The notes beneath the pieces were generated by a model. It saw only the letters and a program-made list of their open reading frames with translations. It had not been told where the DNA came from and searched no databases. From Bacteroides sp. (lineage in GTDB: Bacteria > Bacteroidota > Bacteroidia > Bacteroidales > Muribaculaceae), in NCBI GenBank assembly GCA_014801525.1, contig JAAVEB010000002.1, positions 17,621-81,620 of the forward strand: 64,000 nucleotides of DNA, read 5' to 3'. The position numbers and the translations under genes are program-made. How positions within the stretch are numbered: position 1 is the first letter of the stretch; every line of letters begins with the position of its first letter. Of this stretch, positions 39,684-49,850 are shown one piece after another.

Positions 39684-40148
39684 CTATTTCCTGTCACGCT
39701 TCCATAGCTTATTCTTATTATAATAAGTCTTGTCCAAATCTATAAATTCATCGTCGCCATAATAAATTGTAGAAGATCCTTCTCCCGGAGTAAAAGGACA
39801 TGAAACCCTTGACCGACGTCCGTTGGACGAAACAAACGACACTTCAACTCTAAACGCGTCGCTGCCGTTTACCGGTTTAGTCACAACCAACACGTCAGAG
39901 ACTCCTTCCGAGGTTATTCCATCGGCGTTCACATGCAGCCCTTTTCGGGGTTTCTCCATTTTAAGAAAGAATCGACTTCCCTCTCCGTTAACATCCTCTA
40001 CAAGCACCTCAGCGCTGTTCAATGTAAAATACACGTCAATTATATGCGCATTAGAAGCCTTTAAAAGAGTGTCAGGAGCTGTAATCTCCACACAATGGGC
40101 TATTTGAAAGGCGAAAGCCATTATTGCAATAATAAATAACTTTTTCAT
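39684..40148 (-). CDS. Secreted hypothetical protein in ECF sigma operon
   Basis: Signal peptide MKKLFIIAIMAFAFQIAHC; no recognised domain. Confidence 0.7.
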   Translation of the reverse strand: MKKLFIIAIMAFAFQIAHCVEITAPDTLLKASNAHIIDVYFTLNSAEVLVEDVNGEGSRFFLKMEKPRKGLHVNADGITSEGVSDVLVVTKPVNGSDAFRVEVSFVSSNGRRSRVSCPFTPGEGSSTIYYGDDEFIDLDKTYYNKNKLWKRDRK

Positions 40149-40158
40149 ATACCTAAAA

Positions 40159-40605
40159 TTACATTGATTTAAACAATCGGTTAGCCGCCTGCGCCGAAAT
40201 ATAGCCCTCCATATACAGAAGCATCACACTGCTCAAGGCGTTCTTAGGTCCGTCAAGATAACATATATAGCGATTTATCCTACGACCTTTAACCACTTTC
40301 GGCGGCAGCGTGTAGAACGCATAATGAAGTTTCCCGTTTTCATAAGTTACCTTTTTACCGGTCGCCTGCTCCCCGTCCAATTTCAGCAACGGAGTGATTT
40401 TAGAAGCATATTTATCAGCCGGGCCTTTAAATAACTGCATTAATGTAACTCCCTTGTTAGGGAGATCGCCACTCATTATCATCAACTCAACTTTTGGATC
40501 TTTTTCATATCCTCCCTCAAAAATCTTATCGATATTGAGTCCTGTTTTGGCGTGTAGCGTCACTGCAAGCACCGCAAGAAACGCTAATAATGTAATTCTT
40601 TTCAT
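40159..40605 (-). CDS. Secreted hypothetical protein (possibly DUF6108-like)
   Basis: Signal peptide; NIDKIFEG... and RRINRYICYLDG; family call is tentative. Confidence 0.7.
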   Translation of the reverse strand: MKRITLLAFLAVLAVTLHAKTGLNIDKIFEGGYEKDPKVELMIMSGDLPNKGVTLMQLFKGPADKYASKITPLLKLDGEQATGKKVTYENGKLHYAFYTLPPKVVKGRRINRYICYLDGPKNALSSVMLLYMEGYISAQAANRLFKSM

Positions 40606-40631
40606 ATTCCTGTCATGTTGTAGTTATCAAG

Positions 40632-41081
40632 TCATTCGGCTCCGACCATCTTGTCAAACCGACTGTCCATCTCCTCTATACCATCGCTCATTATTGACAG
40701 ATTGGCATTGAAAAGCCTCATCACCTCATCCTCATCAGTCACTTTCACTCCGTTGACATAAGCTATCGACTTATTCTCCAATGATGACTCGGAGAAGTAT
40801 CGAGATATTCCTATACCGCCCGCAATCAGCAATGCCACCGAGGCGGCGATGCTAATCTGACGCAGCACTTTACGCGACACAATCACGCGCTCGGCTGGCT
40901 TCCGGAGCCCCATCACGGCTCTCGCCTCATCAATAGCAGGATGACTGACCCGGGTAACAGCAATCGCGCGGCGCAATCGTCGCTCCTCCTCATCGCTCAG
41001 CCGGCAATCAAAATAAAGTTCGATTGCTACAAGCATCGCTTCAAGAGAGTTTAATGATATTTGCCTATCTTCATTTTTCAT
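40632..41081 (-). CDS. Single-pass membrane protein, putative anti-sigma factor
   Basis: Cytoplasmic N-terminus, one TM (ISIAASVALLIAGGIGI), overlaps the ECF sigma gene by 4 nt. Confidence 0.65.
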   Translation of the reverse strand: MKNEDRQISLNSLEAMLVAIELYFDCRLSDEEERRLRRAIAVTRVSHPAIDEARAVMGLRKPAERVIVSRKVLRQISIAASVALLIAGGIGISRYFSESSLENKSIAYVNGVKVTDEDEVMRLFNANLSIMSDGIEEMDSRFDKMVGAE

Positions 41082-41614
41082 AACTGTTGTCGGTATAATT
41101 CTCTAATAATTTTACGGGCACGGCTGAGCGTCATCCTTACATTTTCCTGTGTCATGCCAAGAGATTCGGCAACCTCCGCATACCCGATATTCTCCAGGTC
41201 GTGAAGCCGGAAGACAGCAAGCTGCTTCTCATTAAGACTTTTCTCAGCAAGCGCCACAACAGCCTCATAGATTCCATCACGGGATGAAGACTCTTCCTCT
41301 ATCCCGATATCGCCGGTTAACTCAACCCTTTTCCCCCCGTGAGTTTTGAGGCGACGTGTGCGATCAATGGCGGTGTTGTAGACAAGAGCGTAAGAAAGCC
41401 TGCGGGCGTCAGTCTCGCTGTCAATATTCTTATAAGATGTCCATAGACGGCAAAATGCGTCATGAAGAGCATCCTCAGCCTCATTATCATCGCCAAGTAT
41501 TGAACCGGCGAGATGCTGAAGCTTGCATCGCAATTGCTGAAATGTCTTTGTAAGAATATTATCTTCCACTGCTTCTTTTTGACCTTTTACCCCTATAACG
41601 CAGTGAAGATTCAT
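41078..41614 (-). CDS. ECF-type RNA polymerase sigma factor
   Basis: DDNEAEDALHDAFCRLWTSYKN (sigma2) and LNEKQLAVFRLHDLENIGYAEVAESLGMTQENVRMTLSRARKIIREL (sigma4). Confidence 0.93.
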   Translation of the reverse strand: MNLHCVIGVKGQKEAVEDNILTKTFQQLRCKLQHLAGSILGDDNEAEDALHDAFCRLWTSYKNIDSETDARRLSYALVYNTAIDRTRRLKTHGGKRVELTGDIGIEEESSSRDGIYEAVVALAEKSLNEKQLAVFRLHDLENIGYAEVAESLGMTQENVRMTLSRARKIIRELYRQQL

Positions 41615-41664
41615 TTGTAACAGCGGCTTCTACATTTTTTCAAATTTAATTAAAAAAATGCTCG

Positions 41665-43470
41665 TCAATCTTCCGAATAGTGTCGCAACACCCGTCGATA
41701 AGAATTGAAAATCTTGGACTTTGACACGAATCCCACATATTTGCCCTGTTCAACAACCGGCAGATTCCACGCCCCTGTTCGGTCGAATGTTTTCATCACG
41801 TTTTCCATGGTATCGCCGATCTCAATCTTTGCAGGGGGAGCGGTCATGAATTTATGGACAAACATCCTTTTATAAAGATCTGGGCGGAACATTATATTTC
41901 GGATATCGTCAAGCAACACCACACCGGTGAGCATTCCCTCGCTGTCGACAACGGGAAATAGGTTGCGGTTGGACTGCGAAATAACATCAACCATCTGTTT
42001 CAGGCTCATGTCGGGCGTCACCTTCATAAAGTCATCCTCTATCACGCTATTGATTTTCAACAGTCTCAGCACTGACTTGTCCTTATGATGGGTAAGGAGC
42101 TCTCCGCGCTTTGCAAGACGGATGGCATAAATACTGTAGGGCTCAAATATTTTTATCGTTCCGTAAGAAATAATCGAAACTATCAGCAACGGAAGAAACA
42201 GATTGTAGCCGCCGGTCAATTCTGCCGTGAGGAAGATAGCCATCAAAGGAGCGTGCATGACTCCCGACATCACTCCACCCATTCCTAGCAGAGCGAAATT
42301 CTTAACCGACAACTCTATTCCGAATCCGAGGTGATTAAACAGATAGGAGAAAAAGAACCCGAGCATGCAGCCCAGATACAGCGACGGGGCGAAAGTTCCG
42401 CCAACACCTCCGGCTCCATTGGTAGAAGATGTCGCAAAAGCCTTTGTCAGACACAATCCCCCAACATAAAGAATGATGAACCATGCGTTATTTCTATCGC
42501 CATAGAAGATAGAGCCGTCCACCGCCGCTCCGGGGTCGCCATTAAGCATAGCCGTTATCACCTCATAGCCCTCTCCGTAAAGCGGGGGAAAAAAGAAGAT
42601 CAAGCCCGCAAGAATCGCGCCTCCGATAGAAGCCTTGATCCATGTATTCTTGATTTTCGAATAGAATCCCTCCATGAAGTTTATAACCCGGATAAAATAG
42701 AGCGACACAAATCCACACAAAACACCAAGAGCTATCACATAAGGAATGCGTCCGGTAAGAAAAACATCGCTTTGAGCAAAAAAGAACTGGGTTTCATATC
42801 CGGTGAAAACATAGGCAACCGTGGCTGCTGAAATCGACGCTATCAGCAGCGGCATGACCGAAACCGTCGTGAGGTCAAGCATCAGAACTTCAAGAGTGAA
42901 CAGGGCTCCCGCAAGCGGAGCCTTGAAGATTCCGGCAATACCGGCGGCGGCTCCACATCCCACCAAAATCATCAGCAATCGCGGCGACAGCCTGAACGCC
43001 TGCCCCAGATTGGAACCTATAGCGGCGCCGGTAGCGACAATAGGTCCCTCGGCTCCTACCGACCCGCCAAAACCGATGGTTATCGACGAGGCAACAACGC
43101 TGGTATAGCAGTTATGAGGTTTCAACCGGCTCTTATTCTGAGAAATCGCATAAAGCACCCTTGTCACGCCATGAGAGATATTGTCCTTAACTACATATTT
43201 CACATAAAGACTGACAATCACGATGCCGATGAGCGGATAGAGCAAGTAAAGGTAGTTCCCGCTTGTTATGTCGATATTGAGCAGCAACGTGCTTGCGATG
43301 AAGTGAATCATCCACTTGAAAGCCAACGCTGCGAAACCACAGATAATGCCGGTTATAAGAGCAAGTATAAGTATGAGGTTTTTCTCCTTAATGTGCTTTT
43401 CACGCCATGCGAGCATGGCGTAAAACCATTTGGAGGTGTATAATTTCACTTTACCCAATTTCGTCATCAT
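41665..43470 (-). CDS. ClC family chloride channel/transporter with C-terminal CBS pair
   Basis: GFGGSVGAEGPIVATGAAIGS, GGVGGTFAPSLYLGCMLG; tandem CBS domains. Confidence 0.95.
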   Translation of the reverse strand: MMTKLGKVKLYTSKWFYAMLAWREKHIKEKNLILILALITGIICGFAALAFKWMIHFIASTLLLNIDITSGNYLYLLYPLIGIVIVSLYVKYVVKDNISHGVTRVLYAISQNKSRLKPHNCYTSVVASSITIGFGGSVGAEGPIVATGAAIGSNLGQAFRLSPRLLMILVGCGAAAGIAGIFKAPLAGALFTLEVLMLDLTTVSVMPLLIASISAATVAYVFTGYETQFFFAQSDVFLTGRIPYVIALGVLCGFVSLYFIRVINFMEGFYSKIKNTWIKASIGGAILAGLIFFFPPLYGEGYEVITAMLNGDPGAAVDGSIFYGDRNNAWFIILYVGGLCLTKAFATSSTNGAGGVGGTFAPSLYLGCMLGFFFSYLFNHLGFGIELSVKNFALLGMGGVMSGVMHAPLMAIFLTAELTGGYNLFLPLLIVSIISYGTIKIFEPYSIYAIRLAKRGELLTHHKDKSVLRLLKINSVIEDDFMKVTPDMSLKQMVDVISQSNRNLFPVVDSEGMLTGVVLLDDIRNIMFRPDLYKRMFVHKFMTAPPAKIEIGDTMENVMKTFDRTGAWNLPVVEQGKYVGFVSKSKIFNSYRRVLRHYSED

Positions 43471-44882
43471 ATTCCTTTACCGGTTAAGACGGTTTTTAAC
43501 GTGTATATCAGAATCTTAATATCAATTCCGATTGATACATTATCAAGATATATCAAGTCATATCGGAGACGCTCGATCATCTCGTCGACATTAGACGCAT
43601 AACCATATTTCACCATGCCCCACGACGTAAGCCCCGGCTTGACCTGCTGAATCAGGGAATAGGCGGGAATGCGCTCATAAAGCATCTTCACATAATGCTC
43701 TCGCTCGGGACGAGGACCCACAAACGACATGTCGCCGCGCAGCACATTCCAGAACTGAGGCAGCTCGTCGAGCCTGTATTTGCGCATGACCGAACCGATG
43801 CGAGTGACACGCGAATCATTCGCAACCGAGAGCGTAGGACCATTATTTTCAGCATCAGCCACCATCGAGCGAAGTTTATACATCATAAACGGTTTCTTGT
43901 GTCTACCCACCCTCTCTTGGCGGAAGATGACCGGTCCCGGCGAATCAAATTTTATACATATAGCCAAAATAGCGATAACCGGAGCTGATAAAACCAACCC
44001 CACAATCGAGAAGAACACGTCAAAAACGCGCTTGATATTCAATGTGCTCTCGGAAATGTTTGACGATGAAAGATCGACAAGCGGCTCCCCCGAGACATTT
44101 GAGGTGCGGATGCGAGTGGTCAGCATCTCGTAGGTGTCAGGCGAAATAAGAACAGAACAACCCGTAGGGAGCAATTTGTTGATGAGTCCGCGCATAACAT
44201 CGGGGCTTCTATTGTCCACTGCAACGACAAAAGCCTTTATATCATAATTGCGAATCACATCTTCCAGCTCGTCAAACCCGAATACCGGAATGTCGGCGCA
44301 TAAACTTTTTTCATCCTCGCCGGCATCAAGATAGCCCACCACGCGATATCCCATCACTTTACGGCTTTTCTCAATACGCGCGACCATATCACAAGCCGCC
44401 TTTCCGCAACCTACAACAAGAGTGTTGATAGCCCACATCCCTTTCTCTACGCGTTTTTTCCCTACATAAGACACAAATCTACGCACCGGATAAACGAAAA
44501 CGAAAAGAAAGCCAAACAGGGAACACATCAACAAATAAGACCTGACCCTGTCGGGCTGCAGGTCGTTGATCAAGGCTATGAAGAAAAACACAACAGTTCC
44601 AACAAAACAGTTGGAAATAGTGCGTTCAAGCTCCTGCAACCGCGATTTCATAAATACTTGGTTATAATAGCCCGACAGCCAATAGACGAAAAGCATTCCA
44701 AGAGGGAACAATATCTGTTCTTCCATCACGGGGCGATGCATCAGATAATTTTGCAAAGAGCCGAAATGAGTGCTTAATTCATCTATATAATATCGGACAA
44801 CCGCAAAAAGACACACTGCAACATTAGTCGACAAAAAATCGCCCACAATATACATAAATCGTTGTCTTGCAGTAAGTGTCAA
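43467..44882 (-). CDS. Undecaprenyl-phosphate sugar phosphotransferase (WcaJ/WbaP-type polyprenyl glycosylphosphotransferase)
   Basis: N-terminal TM and CoA-binding-like domain; KRVFDVFFSIVGL, FDSPGPVIFRQERVGRHKKPFMMYKLRSM, YRLDELPQFWNVLRGDMSFVGPRPE. Confidence 0.95.
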   Translation of the reverse strand: MTLTARQRFMYIVGDFLSTNVAVCLFAVVRYYIDELSTHFGSLQNYLMHRPVMEEQILFPLGMLFVYWLSGYYNQVFMKSRLQELERTISNCFVGTVVFFFIALINDLQPDRVRSYLLMCSLFGFLFVFVYPVRRFVSYVGKKRVEKGMWAINTLVVGCGKAACDMVARIEKSRKVMGYRVVGYLDAGEDEKSLCADIPVFGFDELEDVIRNYDIKAFVVAVDNRSPDVMRGLINKLLPTGCSVLISPDTYEMLTTRIRTSNVSGEPLVDLSSSNISESTLNIKRVFDVFFSIVGLVLSAPVIAILAICIKFDSPGPVIFRQERVGRHKKPFMMYKLRSMVADAENNGPTLSVANDSRVTRIGSVMRKYRLDELPQFWNVLRGDMSFVGPRPEREHYVKMLYERIPAYSLIQQVKPGLTSWGMVKYGYASNVDEMIERLRYDLIYLDNVSIGIDIKILIYTLKTVLTGKGI

Positions 44883-45442
44883 TCCCTTATAACTGTTATA
44901 GTGTTATCAGACTCAAGCCTGACAATGCGCGACGGTCTACATTCCTGCTTCTCATCACGCCCGGTAACGCAGACATAATCCACGCCACCGATGATTTCAT
45001 CTGAAATTTCATTAAAATTACGAGCCGCAGGCATTCCGCTCACATTAGCCGACGTCGAAACGACAGGACACCCCAACAACCTGCATATCCCCGCCGAGAA
45101 GCGCTCACGACTAAGCCGGAAGCCGACAGTCCCGTCCGACGCCACAATCGACGGAGCAAGCCCTTTTACATCGGGCAATATGACCGTTGTGGGGCGCTCT
45201 GAATTCTCCATCAGGTCAATAACCGTTTCCGGAATATCGCCTACATAACGCGACAGCATCTCGATTGAATCGACCAAAACAATCATTGACTTGGAATCAT
45301 CACGTCGCTTTAAAGCGTATATGCTTCTCGCCGCGTCATCATTTGTCGCATCACATCCTATACCCCACACCGTGTCGGTAGGATATAGAATTACTTTTCC
45401 GCGGCGCAGAAAATCTACTGCTTTCAATGAATCTTCAGTCAT
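44879..45442 (-). CDS. Threonylcarbamoyl-AMP synthase (Sua5/YrdC family)
   Basis: GKVILYPTDTVWGIGCDATND, KRRDDSKSMIVLVDS, PVVSTSANVSG; start 45442 supported by -7 box CAAAGATA (45463-45470). Confidence 0.93.
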   Translation of the reverse strand: MTEDSLKAVDFLRRGKVILYPTDTVWGIGCDATNDDAARSIYALKRRDDSKSMIVLVDSIEMLSRYVGDIPETVIDLMENSERPTTVILPDVKGLAPSIVASDGTVGFRLSRERFSAGICRLLGCPVVSTSANVSGMPAARNFNEISDEIIGGVDYVCVTGRDEKQECRPSRIVRLESDNTITVIRD

Positions 45443-45462
45443 TTTATAAATCGATTCTTTCA

Positions 45463-45470
45463 CAAAGATA
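45463..45470 (-). promoter_or_regulatory. -7 promoter box for YrdC gene
   Basis: TATCTTTG on the minus strand. Confidence 0.6.
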
Positions 45471-45532
45471 GAGAAAAAAATAGCCAAAACCAAAACCTCT
45501 GACGGAGCAAGCACAAAATAAAGTGGCGTTCA

Positions 45533-46903
45533 TCAGCCAAACAATGCTCTGAACGCCTCCTCCACTTTAGCCACTTCGGCTATCTCTATTTTCAATCGTG
45601 ACGAATCAAATCCCTTCAAATTGTTTTTCGGAATCAGTATTTTTGAAAAGCCAAGCTTCTCTGCTTCAAGCACACGCTGCTCTATGCGCGTGATAGGACG
45701 AATCTCGCCCGAAAGCCCCACCTCGCCCGACATGCACACATCATGAGCAATAGCCATGTCCACATTCGATGACAGAATGGCGCATATAACCGACAAATCC
45801 AAAGCCGGGTCATTGACCTTCAATCCGCCGGCGATATTTAAGAACACATCCTTCTGCGCAAGCTTAAAGCCCACCCGTTTTTCCAAAACGGCAAGGAGCA
45901 TATTCATCCTTTTCCCGTCAAATCCCGTCACCGATCGCTGAGGGGTGCCATAAGCGGCAGTCGACACCAGCGCCTGAACTTCGATAAGGAACGGACGTAT
46001 ACCCTCAAGGGTGACTCCGATGGCAACCCCTGAAAGATCTTCATCGCCATGTTGCGACAACAGGAGCTCCGACGGATTGCTCACTTCTCTTAAGCCCCGC
46101 TGAACCATCTCATATATGCCCAACTCCGAAGTAGAACCGAAGCGATTCTTTATCGACCTCAAAATCCTGTACATGTAATGCCCGTCGCCTTCAAACTGCA
46201 ACACGGCATCCACGATGTGCTCCAACACCTTCGGTCCGGCGATTGAGCCCTCCTTGTTTATATGCCCGATTAGAATGACAGGAGTGCCTGACGACTTGGC
46301 ATAACGCAACAACTGCGCCGAACACTCGCGCACCTGACTTACACTTCCCGCCGCCGACTCGATGCTGTCGGAAGCAATGGTTTGTATCGAGTCAACCACC
46401 ACAATCTCAGGCTTAACGTCACGGATATGGCCCATTATAGAATCCATCGACGTTTCGCAGACTATGAAGCAATTATCGCTGAGCCTCCCTATGCGGTCGG
46501 CACGCATCTTCAACTGGCTGGCGCTCTCCTCGCCCGACACATATAATATTCTCTTTGCTCTTATCGACAGAATGTTCTGCAACACCAGCGTCGACTTGCC
46601 AATACCCGGTTCTCCGCCAATCAACACGAGAGAGCCGGCGACAAGACCGCCGCCAAGCACACGGTTGAGTTCTTCGCTCGGCATGTGAATGCGCTGCTCG
46701 TCGCGGGTTTCAATTTGCGAAATGGGACGCACCACGCTCTCCTGACCTCGCAAAGGGGCGGAAACGCGGTCTTTACGAGTCCTCACTCTTTCCTCCACCA
46801 TGGTGTTCCATTCTCCGCATCCGGGACAACGCCCCACCCATTTGGCGGATTCGGTGCCGCAATTATTACAGAACCACACTGTTTTGTCAAGCTGCTTTGC
46901 CAT
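45533..46903 (-). CDS. radA: DNA repair protein RadA
   Basis: Zinc finger CNNCGTESAKWVGRCPGCGEWNTM; GGEPGIGKSTLVLQ; KNRFGSTSELGIYEM; ATG at 46903. Confidence 0.96.
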   Translation of the reverse strand: MAKQLDKTVWFCNNCGTESAKWVGRCPGCGEWNTMVEERVRTRKDRVSAPLRGQESVVRPISQIETRDEQRIHMPSEELNRVLGGGLVAGSLVLIGGEPGIGKSTLVLQNILSIRAKRILYVSGEESASQLKMRADRIGRLSDNCFIVCETSMDSIMGHIRDVKPEIVVVDSIQTIASDSIESAAGSVSQVRECSAQLLRYAKSSGTPVILIGHINKEGSIAGPKVLEHIVDAVLQFEGDGHYMYRILRSIKNRFGSTSELGIYEMVQRGLREVSNPSELLLSQHGDEDLSGVAIGVTLEGIRPFLIEVQALVSTAAYGTPQRSVTGFDGKRMNMLLAVLEKRVGFKLAQKDVFLNIAGGLKVNDPALDLSVICAILSSNVDMAIAHDVCMSGEVGLSGEIRPITRIEQRVLEAEKLGFSKILIPKNNLKGFDSSRLKIEIAEVAKVEEAFRALFG

Positions 46904-46928
46904 ATTTCTTGGGCGAATTTCGATTTTA

Positions 46929-47681
46929 TTAAAATTGGCGTCGGCGGAATTCAGCAACAATTATAGATGTAGCCATTCCCACGTTAAGAGACTCGCTGGT
47001 AGGTTCTCCGACAGGATAGGATGGAATGGTAAGACGCGATGAGACGCATTTTTCCACCTCGGGCGATATTCCCTGCCCCTCATTGCCCATGACAATGATT
47101 CCCGAAGAAGACAATGGCGAAGTGAACAGATTATCGCCGTCAAGAAAAGTGCCGTAAACGGGAACCTGAGACTTTGACAGAAATTCGGGAAGATCAACAT
47201 AGCGCACTCTCACTCGTGAAATGGCTCCCATGGTCGCCTGCACCACTTTTGGATTGTAGACGTCGGCAGTGCCCGCAGAACAGAAAATATCCTTGATTCC
47301 AAACCAGTCGGCAATGCGGATAATAGTCCCCAAATTACCGGGATCCTGAACCCGGTCGAGAGCCAGCTGCAATGATTCAGCAACCGGCGCCGACTTGATT
47401 TCAGGTATCCGATAGACCGCAATCACTTCAGGGGCTGTGGAAAAATGGCTCATCCGCTCAAGGTCTCCGCGTGTCACTTGACAGATTTTGTCCTCTCCAA
47501 GTTTAAGTGGATGCGCTCCAAGCCATTTAGCAGTCGCAAAAAGCCACACACAATCAAAATGACTTAAAGTGTCAAGCACACATTTAGTGCCCTCGGCGGC
47601 AAACATTCCTGTTTCCCGTCGAGCCTTGGCATCGTCAAGCGATGCCACAACTTTCCTCAGCCTGTTAGTGAGCTCAACCAT
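46929..47681 (-). CDS. TrmH/SpoU family RNA methyltransferase
   Basis: VQDPGNLGTIIRIADWFGI, IVMGNEGQGIS, LTIPSYPVGEPTSESLNVGMATSI. Confidence 0.95.
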   Translation of the reverse strand: MVELTNRLRKVVASLDDAKARRETGMFAAEGTKCVLDTLSHFDCVWLFATAKWLGAHPLKLGEDKICQVTRGDLERMSHFSTAPEVIAVYRIPEIKSAPVAESLQLALDRVQDPGNLGTIIRIADWFGIKDIFCSAGTADVYNPKVVQATMGAISRVRVRYVDLPEFLSKSQVPVYGTFLDGDNLFTSPLSSSGIIVMGNEGQGISPEVEKCVSSRLTIPSYPVGEPTSESLNVGMATSIIVAEFRRRQF

Positions 47682-47683
47682 TC

Positions 47684-49681
47684 CTACTTCTGATAGCCGT
47701 CAATTCCCTTTTCGAGGAACTGAGTGAACTTAGGAATATTCTCGTCATAAGAGAACGGACCCGATAAAAGTTCACCCTCGTTGTTAAGAATCACGTAGTA
47801 AGGCTGAGCGTTAGCCTGGAACTTGTAGCGTTGCAGATAGCTCCAACGGTCGCCATAGGTGTCGAGAACGACTTTCTTGCCATTCTCTATCACTTCCATA
47901 GGCTCGGGAAGAGCTTTCTTTTCATCTACCATAAGCTTTATGACCACAAAGTTGTTCTCAATCATGTTATGAACATTGGCTTCGTCAAGAACAGCGCCCT
48001 CCATTTTTCGGCAATTGACACACCCGTAACCCGAGAAGTCAATCAACACAGGCTTGCCTTCAGCCTTAGCGGCGCGCATACCCTCCTCATAGTCATTATA
48101 TTCTTTAAGCTCATTGCCATAAAGGTTGAAATCCTGAGTGAACAACGGCGGAACAAACGCGCTCACCCCTTTCAACGGCGCGCCCCAAAGACCCGGCACA
48201 AGATAAACCGTGAAGGAGAATGAAATCATCGCCAGGAAGAACCTCACCGTGCCTATGCTGCTGTCGGCGGGACCGTAATGAGAAAAATTGAACTTGCCCA
48301 ACAGATAGCATCCGAGGAGCGCAAAAATAACGATCCACAATGCAAGGAACGCCTCGCGGTCAAGAATGTGCCAGCCATAAGCAAGATCTGCCACCGACAG
48401 GAACTTCAATGACAGGGCAAGCTCAATAAAACCAAGAACCACTTTGACAGTGTTCATCCAGCCGCCAGAACGAGGAGCGCTCTGCAACCATGACGGGAAC
48501 ATGGCAAAGAGGCAGAACGGAATGGCAAGAGCCAATGAAAAGCCGAACATGCCAATCGCCGGTCCGAACTTATCGCCTGTACTTGCCGCCTCAACGAGCA
48601 GCGTTCCAATGATGGGACCTGTGCATGAGAATGAAACGAGCGTAAGTGTAAACGCCATGAAAAATATGCTGAGCAAACCGGTAGTCTTTTCAGCCGTGCT
48701 GTCCATCTTGTTAGCCCAAGATGACGGCAGTTTGATGTCAAATGCTCCGAAGAACGACACTGCAAACACCACCAGCAACAAGAAGAAGATAATGTTGCAC
48801 ACAGCGCTTGTCGACATAGCGTTCAACGAGCTTGCTCCAAAGATTGCCGTAATAAGCAATCCGAGCAACAGGTAAATCACAATTATCGACACACCGTATA
48901 TAAACGCATCGGCAACTGACTTAGCGCGCGACTTGCCTTTCTTCAAGAAGAAGCTGACAGTCAGCGGTATCATAGGCCATACACACGGAGTGAGCAATGC
49001 TACAAATCCTCCGATAAAGCAAGTTATGAATATATAAATCAAGGATGTCGTGTTTTCAGCGTCCGAGCTGTCGGCATCGGAGAAATCGACAGGAGCCCAT
49101 AGTTTGTCCGACGAAGAAACAGAGCCCTCAGCCTCTTTATCCACAACTGCCGCCACCAGACTGTCGACTGACGCAGTATCGGCAAGAGCCTCATCAGCCG
49201 CGTCACTTGACGCAGCGACATTAGCCGTGCCTGTCAAAGAGAAAGTCTCCTTAGTGGGAGGTATGCAATTTTCGTCATCACAAGCAGAATAGCGTATAGT
49301 GCCTTCAATAGCAAAATTCTTGGATGTAGCCGTAAAATCCTGAGAAACGGTGACGGTTCCCGTCCACCAGCTCAACTCGGCATTAAACATCGAGTCAAAC
49401 TGAACATGAGGTTTTTGATCGGATTTCAACCCGCCGTTCAATTCTACACCCTCAAGCTTATCCCATTTCACCTGTAACGGCGACGGACCTGCCGCAGGGT
49501 CAAGTTCGTGGCTGTACATGTGCCAGCCATTCTCAATTGAAGCCTTCATCAACACTGTTCCGTGAGAGTCATCTGTCATCTTCGACGACACCTCCCATGA
49601 CACAGGCTGCATAAACTGTCCGCTCGCCACATTTCCAAATGCGGCAAGCAAAATTAAAATAACCGAAAAAACACGGATCAT
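47684..49681 (-). CDS. dsbD: Protein-disulfide reductase DsbD family
   Basis: N-terminal DsbD-alpha-like domain, multi-TM core (LLTPCVWPMIPLTVSFFLKKGKSR), C-terminal FSGYGCVNCRKMEGAV thioredoxin domain. Confidence 0.95.
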   Translation of the reverse strand: MIRVFSVILILLAAFGNVASGQFMQPVSWEVSSKMTDDSHGTVLMKASIENGWHMYSHELDPAAGPSPLQVKWDKLEGVELNGGLKSDQKPHVQFDSMFNAELSWWTGTVTVSQDFTATSKNFAIEGTIRYSACDDENCIPPTKETFSLTGTANVAASSDAADEALADTASVDSLVAAVVDKEAEGSVSSSDKLWAPVDFSDADSSDAENTTSLIYIFITCFIGGFVALLTPCVWPMIPLTVSFFLKKGKSRAKSVADAFIYGVSIIVIYLLLGLLITAIFGASSLNAMSTSAVCNIIFFLLLVVFAVSFFGAFDIKLPSSWANKMDSTAEKTTGLLSIFFMAFTLTLVSFSCTGPIIGTLLVEAASTGDKFGPAIGMFGFSLALAIPFCLFAMFPSWLQSAPRSGGWMNTVKVVLGFIELALSLKFLSVADLAYGWHILDREAFLALWIVIFALLGCYLLGKFNFSHYGPADSSIGTVRFFLAMISFSFTVYLVPGLWGAPLKGVSAFVPPLFTQDFNLYGNELKEYNDYEEGMRAAKAEGKPVLIDFSGYGCVNCRKMEGAVLDEANVHNMIENNFVVIKLMVDEKKALPEPMEVIENGKKVVLDTYGDRWSYLQRYKFQANAQPYYVILNNEGELLSGPFSYDENIPKFTQFLEKGIDGYQK

Positions 49682-49725
49682 AGCAATTGCTTTTTATTTA
49701 TAGTAATTGTCATTATAATTGCCGA

Positions 49726-49733
49726 CAAAGATA
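49726..49733 (-). promoter_or_regulatory. -7 promoter box for dsbD
   Basis: TATCTTTG on the minus strand (CAAAGATA on plus). Confidence 0.6.
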
Positions 49734-49793
49734 CTGAATTTTTCATAATCTCGCCTATTCCTCCATCAGTTTCAACATACACCCTCATTCTTT

Positions 49794-49824
49794 TTTGAAA
49801 TTTAACAAAAAATACCTACATTTG
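49794..49824 (+). promoter_or_regulatory. Bacteroidetes-type promoter for glycosyltransferase operon
   Basis: TTTG (49794-49797) - 19 nt - TACATTTG (49817-49824). Confidence 0.7.
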
Positions 49825-49850
49825 CTATCTAATAGAACTGCACTTTTCAG

